Shown here: positions 1-9,994 of the stretch, piece after piece | Layout of the letters: every line of letters begins with the position of its first letter | Numbering within the stretch: the first letter of the stretch is position 1 | Source of the DNA: Luteibacter aegosomaticola | GTDB lineage: Bacteria > Pseudomonadota > Gammaproteobacteria > Xanthomonadales > Rhodanobacteraceae | Assembly (NCBI RefSeq): GCF_023078475.1 | Contig: NZ_CP095741.1 | Location: forward strand, 248,001 to 312,000 | Length of the DNA stretch: 64,000 nt | Reading direction: 5' to 3' | Notes under the pieces: generated by a model | Told to the model about the DNA's origin: nothing | Seen by the model: the letters and a program-made list of their open reading frames with translations, nothing else | Databases searched by the model: none | Program-made: the position numbers and the translations under genes

Positions 1-39
1 CAGGGCGGACATGTTTTTCAACCATTCGCGACGATTCAT
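1..39 (-). CDS. Gluconate 2-dehydrogenase subunit 3 family protein (N-terminus only)
   Basis: Only the first 13 codons are in the window (MNRREWLKNMSAL), reading off the left edge. The NRREWLKNM start resembles the twin-arginine leader of gluconate 2-dehydrogenase subunit 3 family proteins. A GAGGA ribosome site lies 7 bases before the ATG, just inside the end of the upstream GMC gene, so the two are almost certainly co-translated. In this family the small subunit carries the Tat signal and takes the leaderless GMC flavoprotein to the periplasm. The assignment rests on 13 residues plus context. Confidence 0.6.
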   Translation of the reverse strand, partial: MNRREWLKNMSAL

Positions 40-49
40 GGCGAGTTCC

Positions 50-1741
50 TCAGATATTGCCGCGCTTGAGTTCTTCCACGGCATGCTTGGCCGCACGTGC
101 GGTCAGCGCCATGTAAGTGAGGGACGGGTTCTGGCAGCCGGACGAGGCCATGGCCGAGCCGTCGGTCACGTAGACGTTCTTGCAGGCATGCATCTGGTTC
201 CAGCCGTTGAGCACCGAGGTCTTCGGATCGCGGCCCATGCGCGCGGTACCCATTTCATGGATGCCGGCGCCGACGTTGGCGTTCATGGTGAAGTGGCTCA
301 CGTCCTTATAGCCCGCGCCCGAGAGCATCTCCATCGCGTCGTCGATGATGGCCTTGCCGATCATCTTCTCGTTCTCCTGGTGCGCCGCATCGAAGTTCAG
401 CACGGGCATGCCGTACTTGTCCTTGTGGTTGCGATCCAGCGTCACGACGTTCTTGTGGGACGGCAGCATCTCGCCGAAGCCCATCATCGAGACGTACCAG
501 GGACCCGGCTCCTGGGCCGCTTCCTTGAGTTCCTGCCCAAGCAACTGCTCTTGGACGAGACGGGTCCAGTCCTGGCGGCCCGCGCCACCCTGGAAGCCGA
601 AACCACGCAGGTACTTCTGCTTGTCGGTGCCGACGTTGCGATAGCGGGGAATGTAGAAGCCGGTGGGACGGCGGCCCGAGTAGTAGCGGTCTTCATGGCC
701 TTCGACCATGGCGCGCGCGCCGGTGCCGAACGTGTGATCCATGATGTTGTGGCCGAGCTCGCCGCTGTCGTTGCCGAAGCCATTGGGGAAGCGGGTCGAG
801 GTCGAATTCATCAGGATGTGTGCGGTGCCGAAGGTCGACGCGCACATGAAGATCACTTTGGCGAAGTACTCGGTCTGGTGTCCGGTCTCCGCATCGAGCA
901 CGCGCACGCCGGTGGCCTTGCCCTTGTCGTTGTCGTAGATCAGCTCGTACACGATGGCGTTGGTCACCATCGTCATGTTGCCCGTGCGCTCGGCGGAGGG
1001 CAGCGTCGACGAGTTACTGCTGAAGTAACCGCCAAACGGACAGCCGCGCATACACAGGTTGCGGTACTGGCAGGTGCCGCGCTGCGGGCTCTGATCGTGC
1101 TTCAGTGGCGCAGAAAGGTTGGCGGTGCGGCCGATGATGAGCTTGCGGTTGAACTTGCTATCCAGCTTGCCCTGGAAGTCCTTCTCGACGCAGTTGAGGT
1201 CCATCGGCGGCAGGAAGTTACCGTCCGGCAACTGCGCCAGGTGATCGTTGTTGCCGCTGACACCGATGAAGTGCTCGACGTAGTCGTACCACGGAGCGAT
1301 ATCCTCGTAGCGGATCGGCCAGTCCACGCCCACGCCTTCCTTGCCGTTGGCTTCGAAGTCCATCTGGCTAAGGCGATAGCTCTGGCGGCCCCACATCAGT
1401 GAGCGCCCGCCGACGTGGTAGCCACGGAACCAGTCGAACGGCTTGGTCTCTTCGTACGGGTTATCGATATCGTCGACGAACCAGTGCTTGGTCGACTGGG
1501 TGATCCCATAGAACGACGGGCGCGTATGCTTCGGCCAGCGCGCAATGTCCGCCTGCGTCGCCTCATCGCCGTATGGCAGCTCCCACGGCGCCTTCATGGC
1601 GGTGGGGTAGTCGAGGTGCTTGACCATGGGGCCGCGGTCGAGCACGAGCGTCTTGAGGCCCTTCTCGGTGAGCTCTTTGGCGGCCCAGCCGCCACTCACG
1701 CCCGTACCGACGACGATGGCGTCGAATGTGTTCTTTTCCAT
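50..1741 (-). CDS. GMC family FAD-dependent oxidoreductase (sugar/glycoside dehydrogenase large subunit)
   Basis: 563 residues, the usual length for GMC catalytic subunits of membrane-linked sugar dehydrogenases. The N-terminal FAD-binding motif GTGVSGG is at residues 12-18. Cysteines C224, C230 and C234 (C-x5-C-x3-C, around CQYRNLCMRGC) match the Cys cluster that holds a 3Fe-4S centre in FAD-glucose dehydrogenase alpha subunits. The C-terminus keeps the GMC block with IHEMGTARMG and NPSL. There is no signal peptide, in line with export together with the Tat-bearing subunit 3 encoded next. The nearest characterised relatives are glucoside 3-dehydrogenases such as the LacA type; the exact substrate cannot be read from sequence. 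Confidence 0.88.
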   Translation of the reverse strand: MEKNTFDAIVVGTGVSGGWAAKELTEKGLKTLVLDRGPMVKHLDYPTAMKAPWELPYGDEATQADIARWPKHTRPSFYGITQSTKHWFVDDIDNPYEETKPFDWFRGYHVGGRSLMWGRQSYRLSQMDFEANGKEGVGVDWPIRYEDIAPWYDYVEHFIGVSGNNDHLAQLPDGNFLPPMDLNCVEKDFQGKLDSKFNRKLIIGRTANLSAPLKHDQSPQRGTCQYRNLCMRGCPFGGYFSSNSSTLPSAERTGNMTMVTNAIVYELIYDNDKGKATGVRVLDAETGHQTEYFAKVIFMCASTFGTAHILMNSTSTRFPNGFGNDSGELGHNIMDHTFGTGARAMVEGHEDRYYSGRRPTGFYIPRYRNVGTDKQKYLRGFGFQGGAGRQDWTRLVQEQLLGQELKEAAQEPGPWYVSMMGFGEMLPSHKNVVTLDRNHKDKYGMPVLNFDAAHQENEKMIGKAIIDDAMEMLSGAGYKDVSHFTMNANVGAGIHEMGTARMGRDPKTSVLNGWNQMHACKNVYVTDGSAMASSGCQNPSLTYMALTARAAKHAVEELKRGNI

Positions 1742-1750
1742 GCGTATTCC

Positions 1751-2623
1751 TCAGCGCAGCGGGCGCAGGTAGTCGAAGTCAACGCGCGCGGCGTCGAGCG
1801 AGCCCATCCGGGCGAAGGGGCCTTCCTGTTCGACGAAGCAATGCTTCAGTCCGGCGGCGTCCGCCGCGGCCATGATCGGCTTGTAATCGAGCGTGCCGCG
1901 GCCCAGTTCGGCACCGGGATAATCCTTGGCGTTACCCGGCAGGAAGTCCTTCGCGTGCATCAGCGGGATGCGGCCGGGGTTGGCCTTGAAGTAATCGGTG
2001 GGGTTCTTCCCGCCCGCGTGGACCCAGCCGCAGTCGAGTTCGAACTGCACCAGCTTGTGGTCGGTCTCCGCGAGCAGCACGTCGTAGAACACCTTGCCGC
2101 CACCGACGTCGGTAAATTCGGCGTGGTGGTTGTGGTACGCGTACTGCAGGCCTTCGGCCTTCGCTTTCGCGCCGAGACGGTTGGCATAGTCGGCCGTGCG
2201 CTTGGCGTCGTCGAGCGTGTAGGTGGGATCGCCGCCGCCTTTCTCTTTCGCCATGATCGCGGGGAGCATGCTGCTCACGATGTACCGCGAGCCGAGCGTA
2301 TGCGCTGCCTTGATACCCGGATCGAAGCCCAGGCTATCGAAGTGCATGCTGGGGCAGGCGAGACCCGCAGCCTTCAGCTGATCGCGCAGGGTCTCGGCGG
2401 TGCTGGTGATGATCGCTTCGATTTCCGTGTAGCCAATCGATTTCAGCGTCTTGAGCGTGCCAGCGGGGTCTTTCTGGTACGCATCGAGCACCATGTAAAG
2501 CTGGATGCCCAGCCCCTTGCCTTTCGAGGCGGCGGCGAGAAGTTTTCCCGGCGCGCCGAGGCCAAGCCCTAGCGCCGTGCCACAGAGCGCGGTGCGCGCG
2601 AGGAATTGCCTGCGATTCATCAT
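1751..2623 (-). CDS. Tat-exported sugar phosphate isomerase/epimerase-like TIM-barrel protein
   Basis: 290 residues. Starts MMNRRQFLARTALCG followed by an Ala/Gly/Leu-rich stretch, a typical Tat leader, so the enzyme should be periplasmic. The rest is an AP-endonuclease-2/xylose-isomerase-like TIM barrel (GIQLYM near the start, YHNHHAEF and QFELDCGWVHAGG in the middle, FVEQEG near the end), where Glu, Asp and His side chains normally bind a divalent metal. It lies 9 bases after the permease-distal operon genes and just before the GMC gene. Members of this family next to GMC/Gfo-Idh enzymes act as isomerases or as lyases on 3-keto-glycosides; which applies here is inference. Confidence 0.82.
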   Translation of the reverse strand: MMNRRQFLARTALCGTALGLGLGAPGKLLAAASKGKGLGIQLYMVLDAYQKDPAGTLKTLKSIGYTEIEAIITSTAETLRDQLKAAGLACPSMHFDSLGFDPGIKAAHTLGSRYIVSSMLPAIMAKEKGGGDPTYTLDDAKRTADYANRLGAKAKAEGLQYAYHNHHAEFTDVGGGKVFYDVLLAETDHKLVQFELDCGWVHAGGKNPTDYFKANPGRIPLMHAKDFLPGNAKDYPGAELGRGTLDYKPIMAAADAAGLKHCFVEQEGPFARMGSLDAARVDFDYLRPLR

Positions 2624-2637
2624 GTGGGTATTCCGAA

Positions 2638-3843
2638 TCAGTGGGAGCCGACGACGGCGGCGGCTGCGGGGGCCTTGCGATCCTTGAACAGCAAGACGAA
2701 GAGAGCGAAGACGACGGCGGCGAAGGCACCGGCAACGATCCAGATACCGTGCCAGTCATGCGTCCCGTCGGCGCGCGTATAGGTCTCGACCACGATGCCG
2801 GAGAGCCACGAGCCGACGAACATGCCGAGGCCATAGGTCAGGAAGGTGATGAGGCCCTGGGTCGCCGCGCGCAGGGCAGGAGGCGCTTCACGATCGATAT
2901 AGATCTGGCCCACGACGAAGAAGAAGTCGAAGCAGACGCCATGCAGGACGATGCCGAGCCACAGCATCCACATCAGTTCGCCGGATCCGCCGAAGGCGAA
3001 CATGCCGTAACGCACGACCCAGGCGAGCATGCCAACGGCGAGCATCCACTTCACGCCAAGGCGGCGGAAGAACCAGGGGATGAGGAGCATGAAGAACAGC
3101 TCCGACATCTGTCCGCCGGTCATCTTGCCGGCGGCATTGACCACGCCAGCCTCGTTGAGGAACAGGTTGGTGAAGGCGTAGTAGAACTGCAGCGGGATGC
3201 AGATCAGGAACGAAGCGAGGGCGAACACCGCCATCGAACGCTCACGCAGCAAGTGGAGGGATTCAAGCGGCAACGCGTGCTTAAGTTCGAAACGCGTGTT
3301 GCGCGCAAGCGGCGGGGTCGGGGGCAGGGTGAAGCAGTAGCCCGCCATCACCACCGAAAGGCCGGCCGCCAGGAGCAGCGGCGATGCCGTGGCTTCCACG
3401 CCCCATGCACCGACCGCCAGGCCGACCAGGATCCAGCCGATGCTGCCGAACACGCGGATCGCGCCGAACTCTTCCTGCGGATCCTTGATGTGGCGCATGG
3501 CCAGCGACGCGGTGAGCGCCAGGGTGGGCATGTAGCAGAGGCTGTAGGCCAACAGCGGTGCGTAGACCATGGTGAAGCTGGTCTGTTGCGCGGCCACCGC
3601 GAGCAGGACAGCGCCAATCAGGTGCAGCAGGGTGAGCACCCGGCGTGTATCGAAGAGGCGATCGGCGAGAAGACCGACGAACAGCGGTGAGATAATCGCG
3701 CCGACGGCGGTGGTGCCCGCGACGGCGCCGATCTCGGTGCCGGTGAAGTGCAGCGTCTTGCCGAGCCAGGTGCCGACGGTGACGTACCAGGCGCCCCAGA
3801 TCCCGAACTCGAACAGCATCATCACTCTAAGGCGCCATTTCAT
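2638..3843 (-). CDS. MFS permease, nucleoside:H+ symporter (NUP) family
   Basis: 401 residues with about twelve hydrophobic segments. The start MKWRLRVMMLFEFGIWGAW matches the NUP (nucleoside permease/YegT-like) branch of the major facilitator superfamily. I chose the ATG at 3843 rather than an in-frame upstream ATG because GAGGAAA lies 6 bases ahead of it and it overlaps the stop of the preceding gene as ATGA, which indicates translational coupling. In catabolic operons with GMC and Gfo/Idh/MocA enzymes, such permeases usually bring a sugar, glycoside or polyol across the inner membrane. Substrate unknown. Confidence 0.85.
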   Translation of the reverse strand: MKWRLRVMMLFEFGIWGAWYVTVGTWLGKTLHFTGTEIGAVAGTTAVGAIISPLFVGLLADRLFDTRRVLTLLHLIGAVLLAVAAQQTSFTMVYAPLLAYSLCYMPTLALTASLAMRHIKDPQEEFGAIRVFGSIGWILVGLAVGAWGVEATASPLLLAAGLSVVMAGYCFTLPPTPPLARNTRFELKHALPLESLHLLRERSMAVFALASFLICIPLQFYYAFTNLFLNEAGVVNAAGKMTGGQMSELFFMLLIPWFFRRLGVKWMLAVGMLAWVVRYGMFAFGGSGELMWMLWLGIVLHGVCFDFFFVVGQIYIDREAPPALRAATQGLITFLTYGLGMFVGSWLSGIVVETYTRADGTHDWHGIWIVAGAFAAVVFALFVLLFKDRKAPAAAAVVGSH

Positions 3844-5030
3844 CCGCGTTTCCTCGTTGTACGTGTGGATTCGAGTAGGTCGTCGACCGCATGCCACCGG
3901 CCACCGGCGGCATGGCTCTTCAACATCGCGTCCACCACGAGGCTGTTGCGGTAGCCATCGGCGAACGTGGGTAGGGCATCGGGTTTCGTTTCTGGCTTCG
4001 CGCCGCGGCGGATCCAGGCGTACGCATCGGCAACGATGTTGCGGAACGCATCGGCCCAGGCCTCCGGATGACCAGCGGGCAAGTGCGCGTAACCACGGGC
4101 AGAAGGATCAAGTTGCGCCGGATCTCGCGTGAGCACGGTGTTCGGTTTGGCGTGGTGGCCGATCCATAGTTCGTTCGGCTGCTCCTGACGCCAGGCAAGC
4201 GAGGCTTCGCGGCCGTTCACTTCCAGGCGCAGATCGTTCTTGTGGCCCGGAAGCACCTGGCCGACCGTGACGCAACCGCGTGCGCCGTTGTCGAAGCGCA
4301 GTAGCACCGTAGCGACATCTTCGCTGGTGATCTTGCGCCGCTTGGCCGGCTGCTTCGAAGCACCCGAGAAAGCCTTGGCCGAGCTGGCGGGCACTTCGCG
4401 TACTGGCACCACCGTGTGCAGATCGGCGAGCACGGCCGTGATGCGTGCACCCGTGACGTGTTCGGCCAGATCGCACCAGTGCGAGCCGATATCGCCGAGC
4501 GCCGAGCTGGCACCGGCCAGCTTGGGATCGAGGCGCCACGTGTACGCGCGCTCATCGGTGAGCCAATCCTGCAGGTAGCAACCGTGCACGAACACGCTCG
4601 GCCCGATCTTGCCCTTGGCGATCATCGCGCGGGCTTGCTGCACGAGCGGGTAGCCGCGGTAGTTGAACGTCACCACATGCGCGAGGTTGCCTTCGCATGC
4701 AGCTTCGTAAAGCTCGCGTGCTTCCTCCATCGTCGCAGCCAGCGGCTTGTCGGAGATGACGTGCTTGCCGGCACGAAGCGCGGCAAGCGAAACCTCACGA
4801 TGCAGATGGTTCGGCGTGGTGTTGTGCACCACATCGATCGCGGGATCGGCCAGTAGTTCGTGGTAATCGGCGTACGCGTGGCCCGCGTTGAGTTCGCGTG
4901 CCCGCTTCTTCGCGGATTCGAGGCTGGAGCCGGCGATGCCGACCACCTCCACCGTGCCCAGGCGCCGCACGGCATCGAGGTGATGCGCGGCGATAAAGCC
5001 TGGGCCGACGAGTCCCATGCCCAACTTCAT
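3840..5030 (-). CDS. Gfo/Idh/MocA family NAD(P)-dependent oxidoreductase
   Basis: 396 residues. The N-terminal Rossmann fold starts at GMGLVGPGFIAAHH (residues 4-17). The family's EKP motif appears as DKP in GKHVISDKPLA, followed by the alpha/beta substrate domain. No signal peptide, so cytoplasmic, unlike the second family member at 7013-8593. It is the first gene of a tight five-gene minus-strand operon (stop overlaps the permease start) and its promoter region carries a LacI-type operator. The ribosome site before the ATG is weak. Expected to interconvert keto and hydroxy forms of a sugar or inositol with NAD(P). Confidence 0.85.
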   Translation of the reverse strand: MKLGMGLVGPGFIAAHHLDAVRRLGTVEVVGIAGSSLESAKKRARELNAGHAYADYHELLADPAIDVVHNTTPNHLHREVSLAALRAGKHVISDKPLAATMEEARELYEAACEGNLAHVVTFNYRGYPLVQQARAMIAKGKIGPSVFVHGCYLQDWLTDERAYTWRLDPKLAGASSALGDIGSHWCDLAEHVTGARITAVLADLHTVVPVREVPASSAKAFSGASKQPAKRRKITSEDVATVLLRFDNGARGCVTVGQVLPGHKNDLRLEVNGREASLAWRQEQPNELWIGHHAKPNTVLTRDPAQLDPSARGYAHLPAGHPEAWADAFRNIVADAYAWIRRGAKPETKPDALPTFADGYRNSLVVDAMLKSHAAGGRWHAVDDLLESTRTTRKRG

Positions 5031-5107
5031 CAGTTGGGTACCCTGGCGCTTGTCGAATTCGACTGGCTTGCCATGTTTATCCCCCGACGGGCTAACGCCG
5101 CCGAAAA

Positions 5108-5121
5108 TGTATTCGATTACA
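5108..5121. promoter_or_regulatory. LacI-type operator, imperfect copy (operon side)
   Basis: TGTATTCGATTACA is a 14-base near-palindrome with a central CG, differing at one base from the perfect palindrome at 5254-5267. It sits about 80 bases upstream of the first gene of the minus-strand catabolic operon. Spacing, symmetry and the adjacent lacI-family gene make it a likely site for that regulator. Confidence 0.65.
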
Positions 5122-5253
5122 TCCGGACGGCAGGAAGGCCCGAAGCCCTATACCTGCACCGAATTCGTCATTTCCCCGGGTCGTCTGGTGGGTCAGCGAC
5201 CTGAACATGCCAAGATATGTATCAGACGGGTGAAGAGCCCTGCAACGGTTTTA

Positions 5254-5267
5254 TGTAATCGATTACA
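5254..5267. promoter_or_regulatory. LacI-type operator, perfect palindrome (regulator side)
   Basis: TGTAATCGATTACA is a perfect 14-base palindrome with the central CG typical of LacI-family operators. It lies 57 bases before the regulator's GTG start and 146 bases from the imperfect copy at 5108-5121. The pair suggests joint repression of operon and regulator, possibly with DNA looping. No riboswitch or other strong signal is visible in the remainder of the 5031-5324 intergenic region. Confidence 0.7.
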
Positions 5268-5324
5268 CTGCGATGCAACAAATTCACGGCATCGCCCACG
5301 GGCAGGCAAAGGGACGGACATCGC

Positions 5325-6389
5325 GTGAGTGCTAAGGAATCAAAGCGTAAGCGGCAAAGCGTCGAAGGCCAGAAGGCCAATGTTGCGCCGCAGCCTGCGC
5401 GCGTGCACACGGTGAAGGAAATTGCAGCGATCGCGAAAGTTTCAGTCGCAACTGTTTCGCGCGCACTGCAGCGTCCGGAAATCGTGAGCGAGAAGACCCG
5501 CTTGCGCATTCACGAGGTCGTTAACCGCCTCGGCTATACGCCCAACGCGCTCGCACGCAACCTGCGCACGGCGCGTACGCGCCTGATCGTGGCGCTGTTA
5601 CCTGACATCGCCAATCCGTTCTTCTCGGAAGTGATCCGCGGTATCGAACAGGTTGCCTACGAGAACGGCTACTCCGTGCTGCTAGGCGAGACGCAGAGCA
5701 ACCTGGTGCGCGAGCAGACCTACGCGGATATGGTCGCGGCGCGACAGGCCGATGGCATCATCACGATGTTCCACCGCATACCGGCGATTCCCATGGAGGG
5801 CCGACTGCCGCTCGTGAACGCCTGCGAATACGTCAAAGACAGCGCCATTTCGAGCGTTTATGTCGATAACGTCGCCGCGGCTGCCACGGCCGTCGATTAC
5901 CTCGTGGCGCTGGGTCATCGCGATATCGCCTTCATCGCCGGGCCTTCGTCGAGCCCCATCTGTGTCGATCGCGAGCAGGGTTACCACATGGCCCTGAAGC
6001 GCGCGAAGATCGTAGCGAACCCCGCGCTAACGGCCGTCGGGGACTTCTCCGCGGAAGCGGGTGAGCGAGCCGTGGAGCTGTTTCTCTCGCAGGGCCAGTC
6101 CTTCAGCGCCATCTTCTGCTCCAACGACGAAATGGCGATCGGCGCCATGCGCGCCCTGGCCTCGCGTGGGCTACGCATTCCCGAAGATGTCTCCGTCGTC
6201 GGCTTCGACGATATCCGCTTCTCGCGTTACACCTCGCCGCCGTTGACGACCGTTTCGCAGCCAAAGAACGCATTGGGACGCGAAGCCATGACCATGCTGA
6301 TCGAGATTCTCAACGATCCGGAGGTGCCGCCGCGCAAGCGGGTGTTGTCGGCGGAACTGGTGGTGCGCGGATCGACCGGGCCGCGGTAA
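5325..6389 (+). CDS. LacI family transcriptional regulator
   Basis: 354 residues from a GTG start; a basic leader precedes the DNA-binding domain. The LacI helix-turn-helix is clear at about residues 29-80 (TVKEIAAIAKVSVATVSRAL, then YTPNALARNLR, the hinge region). A periplasmic-binding-protein-like sensor domain follows, ending in the typical PPLTTVSQP segment. It is divergent from the Gfo/Idh/MocA-MFS-isomerase-GMC operon, with two matching operators in between, so it is almost certainly the local regulator, with the imported sugar or a derivative as the likely effector. Confidence 0.93.
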   Translation: MSAKESKRKRQSVEGQKANVAPQPARVHTVKEIAAIAKVSVATVSRALQRPEIVSEKTRLRIHEVVNRLGYTPNALARNLRTARTRLIVALLPDIANPFFSEVIRGIEQVAYENGYSVLLGETQSNLVREQTYADMVAARQADGIITMFHRIPAIPMEGRLPLVNACEYVKDSAISSVYVDNVAAAATAVDYLVALGHRDIAFIAGPSSSPICVDREQGYHMALKRAKIVANPALTAVGDFSAEAGERAVELFLSQGQSFSAIFCSNDEMAIGAMRALASRGLRIPEDVSVVGFDDIRFSRYTSPPLTTVSQPKNALGREAMTMLIEILNDPEVPPRKRVLSAELVVRGSTGPR

Positions 6390-6416
6390 CGGCGGCAGGG
6401 GCGAGTACCTCGAGTG

Positions 6417-6644
6417 TCAGCGGGCGGCCTGGCGTGCCGCTCGCAGGGGATCGAGCAAGCCCCTGAGGCCGTTGTGATCGAGTTCGAGGGACAGAGCGAG
6501 CAGCATGCCTAGCTTTCCCTGCGGGAACCCCTTGCGGGCGTACCAGGCGAGGTAGGCGCCCGGGAGGTCGCCGATGAGGCGGCCCTGGTATTTCCCGTAG
6601 GGCATGGCGACGGTTACGAGGCTCTGGAGGTCTTCGGGCTTCAA
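6417..6644 (-). CDS. DUF3820 family small protein
   Basis: 75 residues from a TTG start (MKPEDLQSLVTVAMPYGKYQG...). The conserved MPYGKYQGRLIGDLPGAYL and WYARKGFPQGKLG blocks are those of the DUF3820 family. The open frame runs upstream into the preceding YCII gene, but conservation begins only at the TTG codon, which is preceded by a GAAGAAAG ribosome site. It follows the YCII gene after about 14 bases, so they are likely one transcript, and it is convergent with lacI. The family has no assigned role. Confidence 0.75.
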   Translation of the reverse strand: MKPEDLQSLVTVAMPYGKYQGRLIGDLPGAYLAWYARKGFPQGKLGMLLALSLELDHNGLRGLLDPLRAARQAAR

Positions 6645-6658
6645 GGATCTTTCTTCGC

Positions 6659-7000
6659 TCAGGACTGCGGGTCGAATTGGAACACACGCAGTTCCTGCGC
6701 GCACCGGCAGGCTTTGGCGATGCGCCCGGCCCAGGCCACGGCGTCCTCGCGCGAGGGAAGCTCCAGCACGGCAAAGCCGCCATCGAGCGAGGGCGCCCAT
6801 GCGTAACCACCCTCCGTGACCGAGCCATCGGCTGCGACAAGGACGGGCGCTACGCTTTCGTCGATACCGCCGGCGAACACATACACGCCGGCGGCCTTTG
6901 CTTCATCGATCACGGCATGCGCATCCCTTCCCACCGCTTCCCAAGCGTCGTCGGGTATGACCATCGCCGCGCTGGGAAAGGAGATCAGGTACTTGGCCAT
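6659..7000 (-). CDS. YCII-related family protein
   Basis: 113 residues: MAKYLISFPSAAM start, then a ferredoxin-like alpha/beta domain ending with a segment where FAVLELPSREDAVAWAGRI is prominent. This is the pattern of the YCII/DGPF family often labelled transcription initiation protein, though most members have unknown function. It starts 12 bases after the stop of the Tat-exported Gfo/Idh/MocA gene and precedes the DUF3820 gene, so all three may be one operon. No catalytic claim is possible. Confidence 0.75.
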   Translation of the reverse strand: MAKYLISFPSAAMVIPDDAWEAVGRDAHAVIDEAKAAGVYVFAGGIDESVAPVLVAADGSVTEGGYAWAPSLDGGFAVLELPSREDAVAWAGRIAKACRCAQELRVFQFDPQS

Positions 7001-7012
7001 GATGGTGCCCTC

Positions 7013-8593
<1,581 letters not shown>

Positions 8594-8770
8594 GCGCTGC
8601 GATCTCCATCTGGCTATCAGTAAGCGGTCGGGACGATGTCCCGGATCCAGGAAGGCAGCCCGAGTTCTTAACGTAGAATTTTGTTTCATGCAATATGCAT
8701 TCGTGCAAATGGACGGCCAATCCGGCGCGGTAGAATGCGTTCGCCCCACTTCGCCTTGTGAATTCGCCTT

Positions 8771-9877
8771 ATGGTCAAGAAAGTGATTGCCGTGACCGAT
8801 AAGCCGATCGTCGAGAGCTTGCGGCCGGTGTCGACGGGCGAGAAATCGTTCAACGCGCTGGTCATCAAGATCAAGGAGCGCCGCGCGAAGTTGGCCGAAT
8901 GGGAGGCGTACAGCGGCGAATTCAACCGCAAATACCACGGTGAGTTCGTTCCGCGTCGCAAGAAACTCGACGACATCAGCACGCAGATGGTCCTTCGCCT
9001 CGATCAGTCGCACGACATGAAAGGGCTGACCAAGGCCGATCGCCAGATCATCGGAGAACTGATCACGTATTTCGCCGATCAGGTGCTTATGTCCGTCGAT
9101 GATCCCGTCGTTGCGGAAATCGTCGGCCGTTATAACCCGTCGGATCCGGCTGTCGCGGTGAAGGTCGAGGCGACCATCGCTAGCGCGTTCAAGCCCGCGT
9201 TCGATGCCGACTCTCCCAAGGATGGCGAGGGAGCGTCGCCGGAGGACCTCTTGCGCCAGATCCAGGCCCAACTCGATCAGCAGGAACGACGCGAGCAACA
9301 GGAGCGTCAGGCGCGCGAAGACGCCCAGGCGAAGCGCAACAAGGCGCGTGTGCGCAAGGCCACCGAGGAGCGTACTCGCGTTGAAGAGGCCGACGTGCAC
9401 GTGTCGCTTCGCGAGGTCTACCGGAAACTGGCGAGCGCGTTGCACCCCGATCGCGAAGCCGATCCGGTCGAACGTGAGCGAAAGGCTGCACTGATGCAGC
9501 GGGTGAACCTCGCGTACGCCAGGCGGAGCTTGCTGGATCTTCTGGAAATCCAGCTCGAGCTGGAGCATATCGATCAGGCGGCGCTTGACCGTGTGAATGC
9601 AGATCGCCTGAATCGATGGAATGCGGTTCTGAAGGAACAGCTCGATGGGCTCGACAGGGAGATTGTCGACGTGGAGCGCGACCTTCAACGACGTTGTGGC
9701 CTAAGGTCCGTAGGACCCACTTCGCCGAAGATCATCAAGCGCGCGCTCAACGAAAACCTCGCTCATTTGAACCAATTCGTTCAGATGCTCGAGAGCAACC
9801 TTCGCGTGTTCGACGATATCAACCGCCTGAAACCCTGGCTCAAAGAAATGAGGTCGCTCCTTCAATCCGGTGGCTAA
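8771..9877 (+). CDS. DnaJ-like domain protein with coiled coil
   Basis: 368 residues, cytoplasmic, strongly charged. A Gln/Arg/Glu-rich predicted coiled coil (about 155-205) precedes a J-like stretch: LREVYRKLASALHPDREAD has the HPD tripeptide at 225-227, followed by the helix-III-like segment RVNLAYARRSLLDLL. Unlike canonical J proteins the domain is internal and there is no Gly/Phe region or zinc domain. A C-terminal helical part (about 285-368) has no recognised match. It is monocistronic. It probably stimulates an Hsp70 or uses the J fold as a structural module; the client is unknown. Confidence 0.65.
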   Translation: MVKKVIAVTDKPIVESLRPVSTGEKSFNALVIKIKERRAKLAEWEAYSGEFNRKYHGEFVPRRKKLDDISTQMVLRLDQSHDMKGLTKADRQIIGELITYFADQVLMSVDDPVVAEIVGRYNPSDPAVAVKVEATIASAFKPAFDADSPKDGEGASPEDLLRQIQAQLDQQERREQQERQAREDAQAKRNKARVRKATEERTRVEEADVHVSLREVYRKLASALHPDREADPVERERKAALMQRVNLAYARRSLLDLLEIQLELEHIDQAALDRVNADRLNRWNAVLKEQLDGLDREIVDVERDLQRRCGLRSVGPTSPKIIKRALNENLAHLNQFVQMLESNLRVFDDINRLKPWLKEMRSLLQSGG

Positions 9878-9900
9878 CACCCGAGACCAAAGCCCACGTA

Positions 9901-9912
9901 GGTAGTTCTACC
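9901..9912. promoter_or_regulatory. Inverted repeat GGTAG-TT-CTACC upstream of DUF1254 gene
   Basis: A perfect 5+5 inverted repeat with a 2-base spacer lies about 80 bases before the DUF1254 gene. A related half site (GGGTAGTT) is found at 11486-11493, about 90 bases before the alpha/beta hydrolase. This could be an operator for a LuxR- or FixJ-type regulator; it is a pattern observation only. Confidence 0.25.
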
Positions 9913-9994
9913 CAAAATCCCCTCGTACCCCTTCCGAAGCCCGCCCGGCTCTCGTGTGCTGCGATAAAGCACGATCCCAACCGAGACGCCGACC

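Noticed and set aside
8594..9688. N-terminal extension of the Tat-exported Gfo/Idh/MocA gene
   Set aside because: The extension would be antisense to the J-domain-like gene, and the true start at 8593 has a ribosome site and an immediate Tat leader.
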